Positions 51,550 to 60,100 of a DNA stretch of 64,000 bases are shown here, in pieces. The stretch covers positions 310,001 to 374,000 of the forward strand of contig NW_019774736.1 of assembly GCF_001039355.2 (NCBI RefSeq), given 5' to 3'. The DNA is from Lingula anatina (lineage: Eukaryota > Brachiopoda > Lingulata > Lingulida > Lingulidae). The notes beneath the pieces are model-generated. The model was not told the origin of the DNA, made no database searches, and saw nothing but the letters and a program-made list of their open reading frames with translations. The translations under genes and the position numbers were made by a program. The first letter of the stretch is position 1, and each line of letters begins with the position of its first letter.

Positions 51550-53978
51550 NAGAAACAACGTTTCGTCTGACTAATCTAATTCCTGTTAAAACCGTGACCT
51601 GGCTTTTGAGTCGATAGTTAAGCCGTTGGAACTGGAAGCGGGATTATAGCTAAACCTGGGGTTTTACATAGAAATAACATTGTTAAAAAAACCTGACACC
51701 GTCCATATAGATCAAATGCTGCATGCACATACAGTATAATCGATTGCTTTGTCTACTGACGCTGAAACAAAAACAATCTAAAACGATGTCCTTAAGCAAA
51801 AAAAAAAAAAAAAAAAATGGGTCCCTGAATTTTTCTCACACTTCACCTTCCGTTTTTTATTGTATTTTTCTATTCTGCACTTTTGTTTGAAATGCACATA
51901 TTCAGAATAAATAATGTATATGTTGATATTACTATTGATTGTCATATTGTCGAGCTGTTTACTTTCAGGAATGGGTTGATGAACGTCTAAAGTGGAACCC
52001 AGCAGACTACAATAACCTGGTAGTCATGCGGATGCCATGCGAAAAGATATGGCTTCCAGATATAGTTTTATACAACAGGTAAATGTAACGGTTAACCTAT
52101 TTGTTAGAAAAACATGATCGGACGATGTGTGCGTGTGAAAAAACCTTAACTTTGAATGTCTCAACAAAAATCAAACGAATTATCAACGGTAGCGTCTGGT
52201 CAAATGTGTGTCGGTTAATATTTTTAGCAGTTAACACAATCACTGTTTGAACTTTTATATTTTAAAAACATCAGAGTACAAAAGCAACCCTGATTAGCAT
52301 GAATGCATTTCTCATTTGGAAGCTTGGAACCAGATTAAAATGTTAGGAATAAAATAATAATAATGAATAAAATGTTAAGCACTTTAAATCATTTTGTTAA
52401 ATTAACTTTTTGGTCCACCAATTTTTACATTTATTATTATTATTATTAATGTTATTGTTGTTGTTGTAAGCAGTTTTAGTAAACCTACACCCTGGTTTAT
52501 TTCAGTGCGGACGACTATACTGCTGGTTATATGCAAAGTAAAGCCATGGTTGATCACAACGGCACAGTCTTCTGGCCTCCGCCAGCTAAATTCCGGAGCT
52601 CATGCAAAATAGACATCACTTTTTTCCCGTTTGACGATCAAGTTTGTAAAATGAAATTTGGCTCATGGGCTTACGATGGGTTTCAACTGAATATGACCAG
52701 CAGGAATGAGAAGGTCGACATGTCAAACTATGTGTTTAGCGGGGAGTGGGACCTTTTAAGCATTGACATTGTCCGCAATGAGAAATTCTATGGATGCTGT
52801 CCAGAACCGTACCCAGACGTCACTTTCTATCTTCGTATACGAAGAAGGACGCTTTATTACCTCATCAATGTTATTTTCCCTTGTCTGTGGCTTTCCATAC
52901 TCAGTTTGCTCGGGTTTTGGTTGCCCCCGGACTCGGGAGAAAAAATAACACTGGGAATCACAGTACTGCTAGCCTTCTCCGTCTTTATGTTGCTCATAGC
53001 TGAAAACATGCCAGCCACGTCAGATTTTGTTCCATTAATTGGTAAGATGGAAGATTACATTATCATTTAGATATATTTTTCTTGTGATGAAATAAAGACC
53101 TTCTTACTATAAGATGCAACCTACCGTGCATTGTTTCAATTCACAGTGTATTTGACCTGGAAATAACTAACTCAGTTCGTTATAATTATTTTCAGTCGCC
53201 AAGATCAGAAACAGAATTAAACCCACCAGTCTCCATTAAAGCGAATACTTCAGGGCATACATATTCTCAAGGGTTTAATGCAGCATGTAAAAAGATGCAA
53301 TTAATTTTACATTCTCAAACCGCCATGCAGCTGGGACAGTTTTTATATAATTTCCCCCTTTTTGTACTTTCAGGCATATATCTTACCATGACAATGGCCA
53401 TGACATCTTTGTCTATAGTTTTGACAGTGTTTGTTCTGCAGCTTCACCATGCTAGTCCTAATCAGAAACCTGTGCCAGAATGGGTGAAAAGAATTGTGTT
53501 TGGTGTGCTCGCTAGGATTACTGGAATGCGAGGCGCAATAACAACCACTGGACCGTACCATCTGCACGACGATATTGTTAAGGATGATGTTTGCCTTACA
53601 ACTTTTTTAGAAAACGACAACAATGAAAATGCCACGTGTAATGGTGGGTTCCAGATTCAAGTTGACAGCGTTCATCATAACAATGCCAGCCAAGATCGTT
53701 TAAATCGTACCCACAGCATGAGAGGGAGCCTACGGCACCTTCACAACAATCACAATTCAGAAAATAAAGGGATGACATACGATAAAATCTCAAAACATCT
53801 CAAATTGTTAGTACAGAAGCAAGACTTCGAAGACCAGTACTTGGAAATTGTAAACGAATGGAGACTTGTAGCTTGTGTGATTGACCGCTTCTTATTTTGG
53901 ACCTTTCTATTAATAACCACTGTGTCCACATTGACAATTCTGGTAATAGTGCCCATTGTGAAAAATTCAAGCTTTTGA
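20845..53978 (+). CDS. alpha-type nicotinic acetylcholine receptor subunit (whole spliced CDS)
   Basis: Subunit of a pentameric, acetylcholine-gated cation channel of the plasma membrane. Spliced model for isoform B: 20845-20920 (or the identical copy 29613-29688), 37210-37382, 45255-45299, 51969-52078, 52506-53041, 53374-53978. This totals 1545 bp and 514 aa, with consensus GT/AG at every junction and matching phases. Isoform A replaces the first two exons with 36749-37018 and gives 521 aa. In isoform B numbering: signal peptide about 1-23; loop D Trp95; loop A Tyr133; Cys-loop Cys168-Cys182 with 13 residues between; loop B Trp189; loop C Tyr230, vicinal Cys232-Cys233 and Tyr237, which mark an alpha subunit; M1 about 254-274; M2 about 281-300 flanked by Glu280 and Glu301, as in cation channels; M3 about 316-336; intracellular loop about 340-475; M4 about 482-508. 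The M1-M2 region resembles the alpha7 group, but the exact orthology is not resolved. The exon 1 copy is probably an assembly duplicate. Confidence 0.93.
23193..23480. mobile_element. dispersed nonautonomous element with CCTCCGCCAAGG ends
   Basis: Perfect 12 bp inverted repeats CCTCCGCCAAGG (23193-23204) and CCTTGGCGGAGG (23440-23451), a CTGT-rich stretch, then AACTCAAAAAGTTATGGAC and a tail ending CTTTTCTAGTTA. I recall this sequence as a repeat spread across marine invertebrate genomes; that is from memory. It has no coding capacity. Confidence 0.65.
29584..29688 (+). CDS. nAChR distal exon 1, signal-peptide exon (copy 2, probably allelic)
   Basis: Second copy of the signal-peptide exon, inside the second copy of the 8.7 kb block. 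The coding part (29613-29688) is identical to that at 20845-20920, as are the acceptor and the GTAAGT donor, while the flanking introns differ by scattered substitutions and small indels. It most likely represents the other haplotype, not a second exon. In the assembly as given it is the copy nearer to exon B, so gene predictors may choose it. Confidence 0.75.
31948..32230. mobile_element. same nonautonomous element, allelic copy
   Basis: Counterpart of 23193-23480 in the second copy of the 8.7 kb block, with ends at 31948-31959 and 32187-32198 and small indels in the middle. Confidence 0.6.
34025..35209. repeat. third partial copy, matching the first haplotype
   Basis: Corresponds to 23608-24792 at a constant offset of 10417, so no length change over 1185 bp. 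It shares the first copy's variants where copy 2 differs, for example in the 85 bases after the junction. 35210-35696 then repeats 33538-34023. Confidence 0.92.
35697..36748. other. region upstream of nAChR exon A, presumed promoter and 5' UTR
   Basis: Single-copy sequence before the alternative first exon. A TATAAAG occurs at about 36092, some 650 bp from the ATG. No other core promoter element is convincing, and no coding frame is credible. Confidence 0.3.
36749..37018 (+). CDS. nAChR alternative first exon A (own signal peptide)
   Basis: Open for 90 codons from ATG 36749 to a GTAAGT donor at 37019, ending in phase 0, which fits exon 3 at 45255. A second in-frame ATG at 36797 starts a textbook signal peptide ([18 protein letters not shown] then YVDA), so the true start may be either. 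The receptor part from [13 protein letters not shown] to the final Asp-Met is the N-terminal helix and first strand of the ligand-binding domain, and it keeps the conserved Arg-Pro and an Asn-Ala-Ser glycosylation site. It aligns without gaps with exon B, 26 of 41 residues identical. It needs its own promoter near 36.7 kb; I see no convincing core element. An AG at 36784-36785 would accept distal exon 1 in frame, but that would put a second hydrophobic leader inside the protein. Confidence 0.8.
37046..37163 (+). repeat. 15 bp perfect inverted repeat in the A-B intron
   Basis: The arms CACACGAAGGAACCT (37046-37060) and AGGTTCCTTCGTGTG (37149-37163) are exact reverse complements. A further 5 bp pair, AACCC at 37068-37072 with GGGTT at 37139-37143, can extend the stem after a bulge. 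The hairpin fills most of the 191 bp intron between the alternative exons, starting 27 bases after the donor of A. A role in splice choice is inferred. Confidence 0.7.
37210..37382 (+). CDS. nAChR exon B (start of ligand-binding domain, alternative to A)
   Basis: Acceptor TTTCAG ends at 37209 and a GTAAGA donor starts at 37383. The exon is 173 bp, starts in phase 1 and ends in phase 0. It encodes a basic leader ([14 protein letters not shown]) and then [20 protein letters not shown] through a final Asp-Met, homologous to exon A and to the first mature segment of nAChR subunits. It has no start codon or signal peptide of its own, and its phase matches only the distal exon 1. Splicing A directly to B shifts the frame and reaches TAA within 14 codons, so B cannot follow A in a functional mRNA. 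Confidence 0.88.
38731..38796. repeat. 66 bp poly-A tract
   Basis: Uninterrupted run of 66 A in nAChR intron 2. No SINE box sequences or target-site duplication are evident beside it, so its origin is open. The length in the assembly may be unreliable. Confidence 0.9.
41590..41623. repeat. (GA)n microsatellite
   Basis: Pure dinucleotide run in nAChR intron 2. Confidence 0.9.
44936..44997. repeat. (CT)n(CA)n compound microsatellite
   Basis: CT run to about 44970, then a CA run, some 260 bp before nAChR exon 3. Apparent Ser/Leu and His/Thr repeat peptides here are artefacts of it. Confidence 0.9.
45061..45189 (+). other. possible optional nAChR exon (leader or 57 bp cassette)
   Basis: An open frame from ATG 45061 ([17 protein letters not shown], leader-like) reaches a GT at 45190 in phase 0, the phase required by exon 3, which begins only 65 bp further on. 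The part 45133-45189, after an AG, is exactly 57 bp and could instead be a cassette exon of 19 residues starting [10 protein letters not shown]. The donor (GTATTG) is weak and the residues match nothing I recognise in the receptor family. It may be chance. Confidence 0.25.
45255..45299 (+). CDS. nAChR exon 3 (canonical 45 bp exon)
   Basis: Acceptor TTTTTTTCAG and donor GTAAGA bound a 45 bp exon encoding [15 protein letters not shown]. The size and the content with the loop D tryptophan (isoform B Trp95) are those of the strongly conserved 45 bp exon of nAChR genes. It is phase 0 on both sides, so it accepts A or B. Confidence 0.93.
46874..46985. mobile_element. foldback (MITE-like) element with 32 bp perfect arms
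   Basis: Arms 46874-46905 and 46954-46985 are exact reverse complements (TACCCTCTACCAGGGCGACT...) around a 48 base loop, inside nAChR intron 3. The outer sequence GGTAGAGG adds a nested palindrome. A related end, CCCTGGTAGAGGGTAGT, occurs at about 22388-22404 and in its copy near 31145. Confidence 0.75.
51274..51817. repeat. 277 bp overlap duplication at a poly-A tract
   Basis: 51274-51549 recurs from 51551 with apparently no differences except poly-A length (29 A at 51521-51549, 20 A at 51798-51817), split by an N at 51550. A contig-end overlap just before nAChR exon 4. Confidence 0.9.
51969..52078 (+). CDS. nAChR exon 4 (canonical 110 bp exon)
   Basis: A 110 bp exon, the family's usual length, between CTTTCAG and GTAAAT. 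It begins [16 protein letters not shown] and ends [11 protein letters not shown] plus two bases of a split serine codon. It includes the conserved Trp-Asn-Pro and the loop A tyrosine (Tyr133). The acceptor lies about 150 bp after a poly-A tract where the assembly repeats itself. Confidence 0.95.
52079..52505 (+). other. nAChR intron 4
   Basis: 427 bp GT-AG intron with a degenerate (ATT)n/(GTT)n tract at about 52430-52468 shortly before the acceptor. The short final intron 53042-53373 (332 bp) holds nothing notable. Confidence 0.85.
52506..53041 (+). CDS. nAChR exon 5 (Cys-loop, loops B and C, M1, M2)
   Basis: A 536 bp exon in phase 2 to phase 1. In order it holds the Cys-loop (two Cys 13 residues apart around FFPFDDQ), GSWAYDG with the loop B tryptophan, the [12 protein letters not shown] loop C with vicinal cysteines, M1, and M2 with [20 protein letters not shown]. 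Leu is at 9', Thr at 2' and 6', and acidic residues bracket the pore. It corresponds to several exons of vertebrate alpha7-type genes fused into one. The donor GTAAGA at 53042 splits a glycine codon. Confidence 0.96.
53374..53978 (+). CDS. nAChR exon 6 (M3, cytoplasmic loop, M4, stop)
   Basis: After TACTTTCAG at 53373 the frame resumes with [16 protein letters not shown], which is M3. It runs through a polar, Asn/His-rich cytoplasmic loop of about 135 residues and a conserved pre-M4 helix ([18 protein letters not shown]) into M4, and ends IVKNSSF with a stop at 53976-53978. M3 to the C-terminus in one exon means the introns that many species have here are missing. The loop is not clearly similar to a vertebrate subtype. 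Confidence 0.95.
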
Positions 53979-54302
53979 TTATTTAGAACGGATCACTGAG
54001 TTCAAAATACCTCTTGTAGGGCAAGAGATCCATTGCGCTTCGTGAAGTGGACGCAGAGTGGAGCTGCAAGAATGAGCCTTCCAACACCAAGTGGCCTTTG
54101 CTTTCAAATTGGGCGCTCAAAGCGTCAGAATGTAAGTGTAGGACTGACCACGCCCACGTCGTTCCAAACGATCAGGTTGCTTGGTTGGATTAAAGTTGTC
54201 CAGTCATTGCACGGACCTCCTTGAAGATTGAATAAGATTTATCTTTTTCTGTGACAGTTTTTACTGAAAACATCACCTATAAAGTGTGCATCGCTAAATA
54301 CC

Positions 54303-54308
54303 AATAAA
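54303..54308 (+). promoter_or_regulatory. proximal polyadenylation signal AATAAA for nAChR
   Basis: First AATAAA after the nAChR stop, 325 bp downstream. It is a candidate short 3' UTR end; usage cannot be judged from sequence. Confidence 0.4.
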
Positions 54309-56327
54309 GATGACAAAGAAAGGACGATATTTACCCATCTGACGTAAAAGCTATTCAACATATTCATTAACGACTGTATCATAAAACAAGGGTAACGAAT
54401 AACCTGAATCACTTCGTGCATTTTTAATTTAATTACAAACACCGACTTAATTTGTTGTAAAGTGTCTATGCAATTCTAACCCTTTCTGTGACAGGATGGT
54501 CATGTGGAGAACGGGAATTTAAGTGTCAGAACATTTTACTGCATACAAAGTCAAATGTCTTCCTATCAGAATGACAGTTACATGTTCTGCTGTAAAAACT
54601 TGAAAATTTTGATGAACAGCAAAGGATATCAGACTTGTATTGCTACGATAAGAGTATTCACGTCCCAGGTGCTAGCTGTAGAGTATCACAAGATTCAAGC
54701 AAGCTTTATTTTATCCACTTTTGCCAGCAATAGCACAACAACAACAACAACTAAATACAATTTTAATGTATCAGATAATATATAATTATCTTACTCAGTT
54801 ATGAAAAAAAAAATGCATATCAGTTTGCACTGAACTAGCTAGTTGATGAAAGTTCTAAGAGGATTCAGTTTCTTTGAGGTGTTTTGCACCTCTGATAAAG
54901 ATGATAAAAACAGTTCTTCTTTACATAATCCAGCATTAACAGAGCTACCCATGAAAGATTTTGCCACACTTCAAAGCATAGTATACAGGTTTGACATTAA
55001 AGTAATCGATTTTAATTTTTCTCAAAGAATCTCATGGTTTGTTGCACTTTTTCCATACTCTGCAATTGCTAGGGTATTTATCCTAAACAATGATGCAAAG
55101 ACTGGATGTAATAATTCACTCTATTTATAGCCATGTAAGGAAAATGTGGCCATTAAACATCTTGTATAGTTTTTTTTCCTTTTCTTGTTTGAATGAAAGA
55201 CAGTAAGTGCTAGAAAATTGTTGGTGGCCATGAGTATGTAAATAGCATTCTTTTGTGAAAACCACATGCTGTTTGTTTGAAATGTCTTTTTGAAAAACAA
55301 GAACTTACAGGGCTACATAATGCATTACAAAGCCTGACTGATAAAGTTGAAATTTGTTATCTTAGAAGTCTAATCCATTCATGGACTTTATTTTTTAGAT
55401 TTCATTTATATATATATGTAACTGGCCTTGACAGGATTCATGGTCAATTGGTAAGCTGGAAGACTCCAATGTCCAATGCACTTATAACATGAGTAAAGAA
55501 GGTTGTAAAAATGTACATAAAACAGGATTTTCTTTAGAAATAGTTTTTGAATATATTCAACTATTTTGGGGCTTCAATTTGTCTTAGAGATTGCAAAACA
55601 AATATCAAATTTTCAAAAACAGATGAATCTATTATCCTTACAAATTAGTCCAAATGTGTAAAGGACATTATGTTAGAAGATTATTACTTAATCATAACCA
55701 CACCCATGATAACTTTAGTTTGACATTTGTATTGGCTTTTGGATCTAGAGTTGAGAAGCCTGCAAAATGTTCAACTTTTATTTCATTTGGTTCTATGAAC
55801 TTTTCAGGTTTGTCATAGACACGGAGGGCATTTGTCACAATAAGTGAAATGCCCAGCTTATTGTGTTGTTTTTTAAAAATTGTATTCTTGTACAGGTGTA
55901 TATCTCTATTTTGAAGAGTTTTGTCTGGGTTTAACCGTGGCAAAATGTGTTTTCATGTTATCTTGGTCTTCCATATTCACAGACTGTGTGTTTAATACAT
56001 TGTCAGTTTAAAAGGAGAGTGGTAGAGGTGATTTGAATTTTACTTTTGCTGTAGTGGCAGTAACACTTGTTTGCCAAGCATGGCAGGGTATAAGAGCTAT
56101 TAACCTTATTTGACTTGGCATTATTTTTGTGAAATAACATGCTAGTTTGAGCCCAGAATTTTTTACCAGTAGCTTTTAAGTCTTTTAAGACATAAAACAT
56201 GATTAAGTTAATTATGTTATAATTATGTCATAATTATGTTCAAACATAATTCAGGGTCAAAAAGGTAGCTGGTTCACAAGACAGAAATGTATCAGTCTGC
56301 CAATGGTTTTACAATTTTACTGCCACA

Positions 56328-56333
56328 TTTTAA
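56328..56333 (-). promoter_or_regulatory. candidate RPP30 polyadenylation signal (ATTAAA)
   Basis: ATTAAA on the - strand about 490 bp after the RPP30 stop. I found no AATAAA on this strand nearer the stop. If used, the RPP30 3' UTR would overlap the long form of the nAChR 3' UTR. Weak call. Confidence 0.2.
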
Positions 56334-56618
56334 TTTGTGTTCTTGTATGTTAGACACAGCTGTAAGCTTAAGGTTTTTTTTTTTATATTTTTCCTTTCTT
56401 TGTTAGAAAAACTAAAAAAATTACTTAATTGGAGCCATGTTTTGGATTTGAGAGGTTTCCACTAATGCCTCAAATTCTGACATGTAAAAAACTACTCTTT
56501 AAAGAAATAACCCAATTTTTAAACTGCTTTTCAAACAGAACCACATTTGTGCTTCTTCAAGATCAAATGTATATTTCTACATATACATAATTACATAATG
56601 TTACTTGGCATTTTATCC

Positions 56619-56624
56619 AATAAA
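56619..56624 (+). promoter_or_regulatory. distal polyadenylation signal AATAAA
   Basis: AATAAA followed within about 35 bases by GT/T-rich sequence (CTGTTGTCTTATTTCATTG), a good cleavage context on the + strand, 2.64 kb after the nAChR stop and 196 bp before the RPP30 stop. Another AATAAA is at 56694-56699. It would end a long 3' UTR of the nAChR gene if that transcript runs this far. Confidence 0.4.
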
Positions 56625-56819
56625 ACAGCTGCTTTTTTAAGTTAATTTTTCTGTTGTCTTATTTCATTGTGGACTATTGTTTCATAAATACCAAATAAAA
56701 ATAACAAAACAATACCTCAATCCACATTTTCATAGTAAAGCAGATTTTAAGTGTAATTTTAACCAAAATAATGAATTGATATTGGTACAGCTTATTAAAT
56801 TGTACATACACATGAAGTA

Positions 56820-57121
56820 TCAGGAATCTACAACATTAACAGTTTTGGATTTCTTTGACACAGAGGATACTGTGTCTTCAAACTGAAAGTCTGTGTCTTT
56901 CTCATGTAAACGCTTTCTAAATGAACTTTCACTAACATTGCCAGTCCTCCTGTCCTCTTTAAGGCCATTGCAATCAGATTTATCTGATTCATCAGGCATC
57001 AGTTCAGAAGTAGTCTGTAAACTGTTCTTCTGACTTTCTGTACTAGACTGAAGTTTCTGAGAAATGTCTACTACAGGAGTGACCTTCATAACTGCTGTTC
57101 CCCTGATAGTCTTCCTCGCTT
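56820..57121 (-). CDS. RPP30: RPP30 exon 11 (C-terminal tail and stop)
   Basis: 302 bp after TTTTTTGTAG. It begins EARKTIRGTAVMKV, matching human ETRKTAFGIISTVKK, followed by about 85 Ser/Glu/Asp/Lys-rich residues ending VSKKSKTVNVVDS. The tail is longer than the human one but keeps a similar basic SKKSK end (human ASKKAK). Stop TGA at 56822-56820. Confidence 0.93.
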
Positions 57122-60100
57122 CTACAAAAAATAAGTGAACATAGCATTGCTACAAACAAGGTAATTTTGATTTGTTTCTTATGAAAATTTTATGGTGTAT
57201 GAGGAAACTTTTAACACATAATGAATATTTTTTGTTGCTAAATTTCAGTCTGTCAAACCCCTATTTTTCACTGCAAAGAAATGAAGTAAAAGAATATCAC
57301 CCAAAACCAATAGAGTTCAGTGTTAAAGTGATGAACACCTACAGTGAACGTCAAATTAAAAGAAAGACACTGGTCTTACCTGCATGAAGGAGGACAGCTC
57401 TGCACCGTGAGGAGACTGCTTCCTTGGCTTGGGCTTCATTTAATCCAAACAAAATACCTCTAAAATCTCTGGTTAAGATTAACATATGCTTCACAGGAAA
57501 TATACATATATATAATATATGTCAATTTGGATAAAAAATATGTTTAAATAAACCTAAAATGAATACTGGATTAATATATAAAATATAAAAATAAAAAGTC
57601 TATCATCTGAAAAATTATTCATGTTCTTTTTTTCATTCTTAATCCCTAATCATCCTATTATAGTATCACTATAGTACTCATCACTGTGAAGGATACAGAT
57701 TTGCCACATCACTTGGTCCCCTGAGCTCCACAGCCTGTAATTTGAATGGAGTAGATTGTGTAATCTTAAAACATCTTACTTGATTAAATCTATTTCTATA
57801 CTGAATAAAGTATAATATAGCTGTTGTATTTAAAAAATCTATAAAACAATCTGAGCAGTCATGGGGAAATAACAACTGTTACAACGAACCAGATGAAAAG
57901 TATGTAAGACATTTTCCCATGAAATAAAAAGTGTACGACTGATACCAAAATGTACATACACATTTTTGCCTTTTTACAAAGTATTAAAGACATCTACTCA
58001 CCCTTTCACATCCACTGCTTAGCACCACATTCTGAAAAGCAAAAAAGTAAGCCATGAAGTCATAAGCCTGACTGCAATGCATAGACCTATGAAACAATGA
58101 CATTCTGCAGCACCCTCTAAGGCCCTATTCCCACAGACACCATCAGTCTACACAGATCGATCTAACTTCGCATGGACTCTCTGAGTGCAATCTGCTTTAC
58201 TAAATGACACACCTCTTCTTGGTGTTAAGTAGAATAAAGCAGAGCTGGTGATTATATGAGTACATTGGAAACAAGAAGAAGCATGTCATTCAGTTAGGCT
58301 GATTGCACTCAGCGTGAGTCTCCAATGCTGTCCATGGGAATGGGGTCTAAGGTTCATGTAGACACATTAGTGACAGGATACTGTTATGTTATCCATTCAA
58401 CAGATATGGATTGTGTAAAGTTTTAGAACAATGAAACCATTCATTTGATAACCATAGTATTTGGAATATCAGCCTGTAAAAAATTCTCTAAAGCCATGTA
58501 AATGGCAAGTTGCTGTAGTGTAATAGTGAAGAAATATTATCTTAGGAGGATTGTTCCCTGTATAGCGATTTCCCCCTTGAGCTTGATAAATTTTCCCTAA
58601 TACTTTGTTACTGTCAATTGACTCGGTTTGCAGAAAATTGGTTTGTAGCATGTGTAGTATACAATCTCAAGTACAATGGATGTGTAGAATGTATAGTATC
58701 CATCACGTACAAAGGTTTGCTTACTGATGGGATACAGGAACCAATATATCTTATTTAAAGCAAATATAAATATCATATGAGTTGGCAGTGAGGATAAGAC
58801 TACAGGGACAAGCAAAAAGTTCATAACAGTCTATCAAAATCTTTCTTTGGAGTCAACAGAGACTAATTTTATGCATAATGAAATGCACTGATTATCTGCC
58901 ATGAGTTAAAGAAAAGTACCAAAAATGAAATCGCACTTTATCATCATTTGACAAAACAATAGTTAGCATAAAATATTGTTCAAACTGACCACCCTGAAGC
59001 TCACAAACGGCTGTTTCCTGGTTCTTAAAATGCAAGAAACAATAGAACTGTATAATATCATTTTGTATTTCTGGCCATGAAACAAAGCAATGGTAGACAT
59101 TTGAGGACGCACTGACCTTACAATTATTGACCTACCAATGTTTGGTCTATGAACAACCAAACACAGAATAAATAAATTAAAAAAATATATTTTAACTGGA
59201 TCCCATGACAACTGGTGAATAAGGTTATTATTTGCAGAATGAACCTTACCTTCCCTTTACATACAGTGAGTATTTTGATGGCATTCCTGATAGAGTGTTT
59301 CCTCAGAGTTGGATCTCGTATTGCAGGGGAATACGTAAGCTCAAAATGGATACCCATCTCCAGTGCCTTTAAATAACAGTATATATAAATGATTAGTGAC
59401 TAATGTTCCTTTAGAGATACATAAGAAGAGAACATAGATACCTTGCAATTCACATAATCTACTTCAACTAGTTTTTTTTATACAACTCCAATAAATTTGA
59501 CATGCCAAAGGATAAACTAAATTAACTTTTAGACTGCACCTTCTTCAAATTCCTGGTCCTAAACTTGACCCATTTATCCAGTTTGTGAAAGTTCACCAAA
59601 TGATGTAGTAATGTATGATGTAATGCTGCTGTTTACCCAATAGCATAAATATTCAAATGAGGGTTGGCGAAAACGACCAAGGGTTATATGTGGCACAGAA
59701 TGAAAACAGATAATATCTGTTCAAATATAATTTTTTCAGGAAGTATGAGACATTATCCTTTGGTACTTCTTTAAGTTATGCTACTTGAAACTACACGATG
59801 ACATTTGGTCAGGATTAGTTGCAATGATTGACATATCAGCTCACTTCAAACGCATCTTTAAACAGAGCACTAAGTTTAAAAAATTTTTAATGCCACCTGT
59901 CATTTCTTCTGTCCATAATAAATTTTACTTAGCATTTAAAAATCATCATGTCAGGGTCTTATTCTTAAATATGAACATTTTAAATGTCAACTCAATTTAA
60001 AAGAAAAAAACTTATTCTTCGACTTATCTGAATCTCTCTTCAAAATTTGTCATTCAGTATGATATTTTCATCTATACCTATAATTTTTTACTGAAATCAA

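Larger units (their letters stand above)
45300..51968 (+). other. nAChR intron 3
   Basis: 6.7 kb between the 45 bp and 110 bp exons. It holds the foldback element at 46874-46985 and the N-marked contig overlap at 51274-51817. No coding segment seen. Confidence 0.7.
53979..56618 (+). other. nAChR 3' UTR and/or intergenic DNA
   Basis: No coding frame of interest. AT-rich with increasing A/T runs toward 56 kb and AATAAA at 54303 and 56619. Probably 3' UTR in its first part; how far it extends is unknown. Confidence 0.5.
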
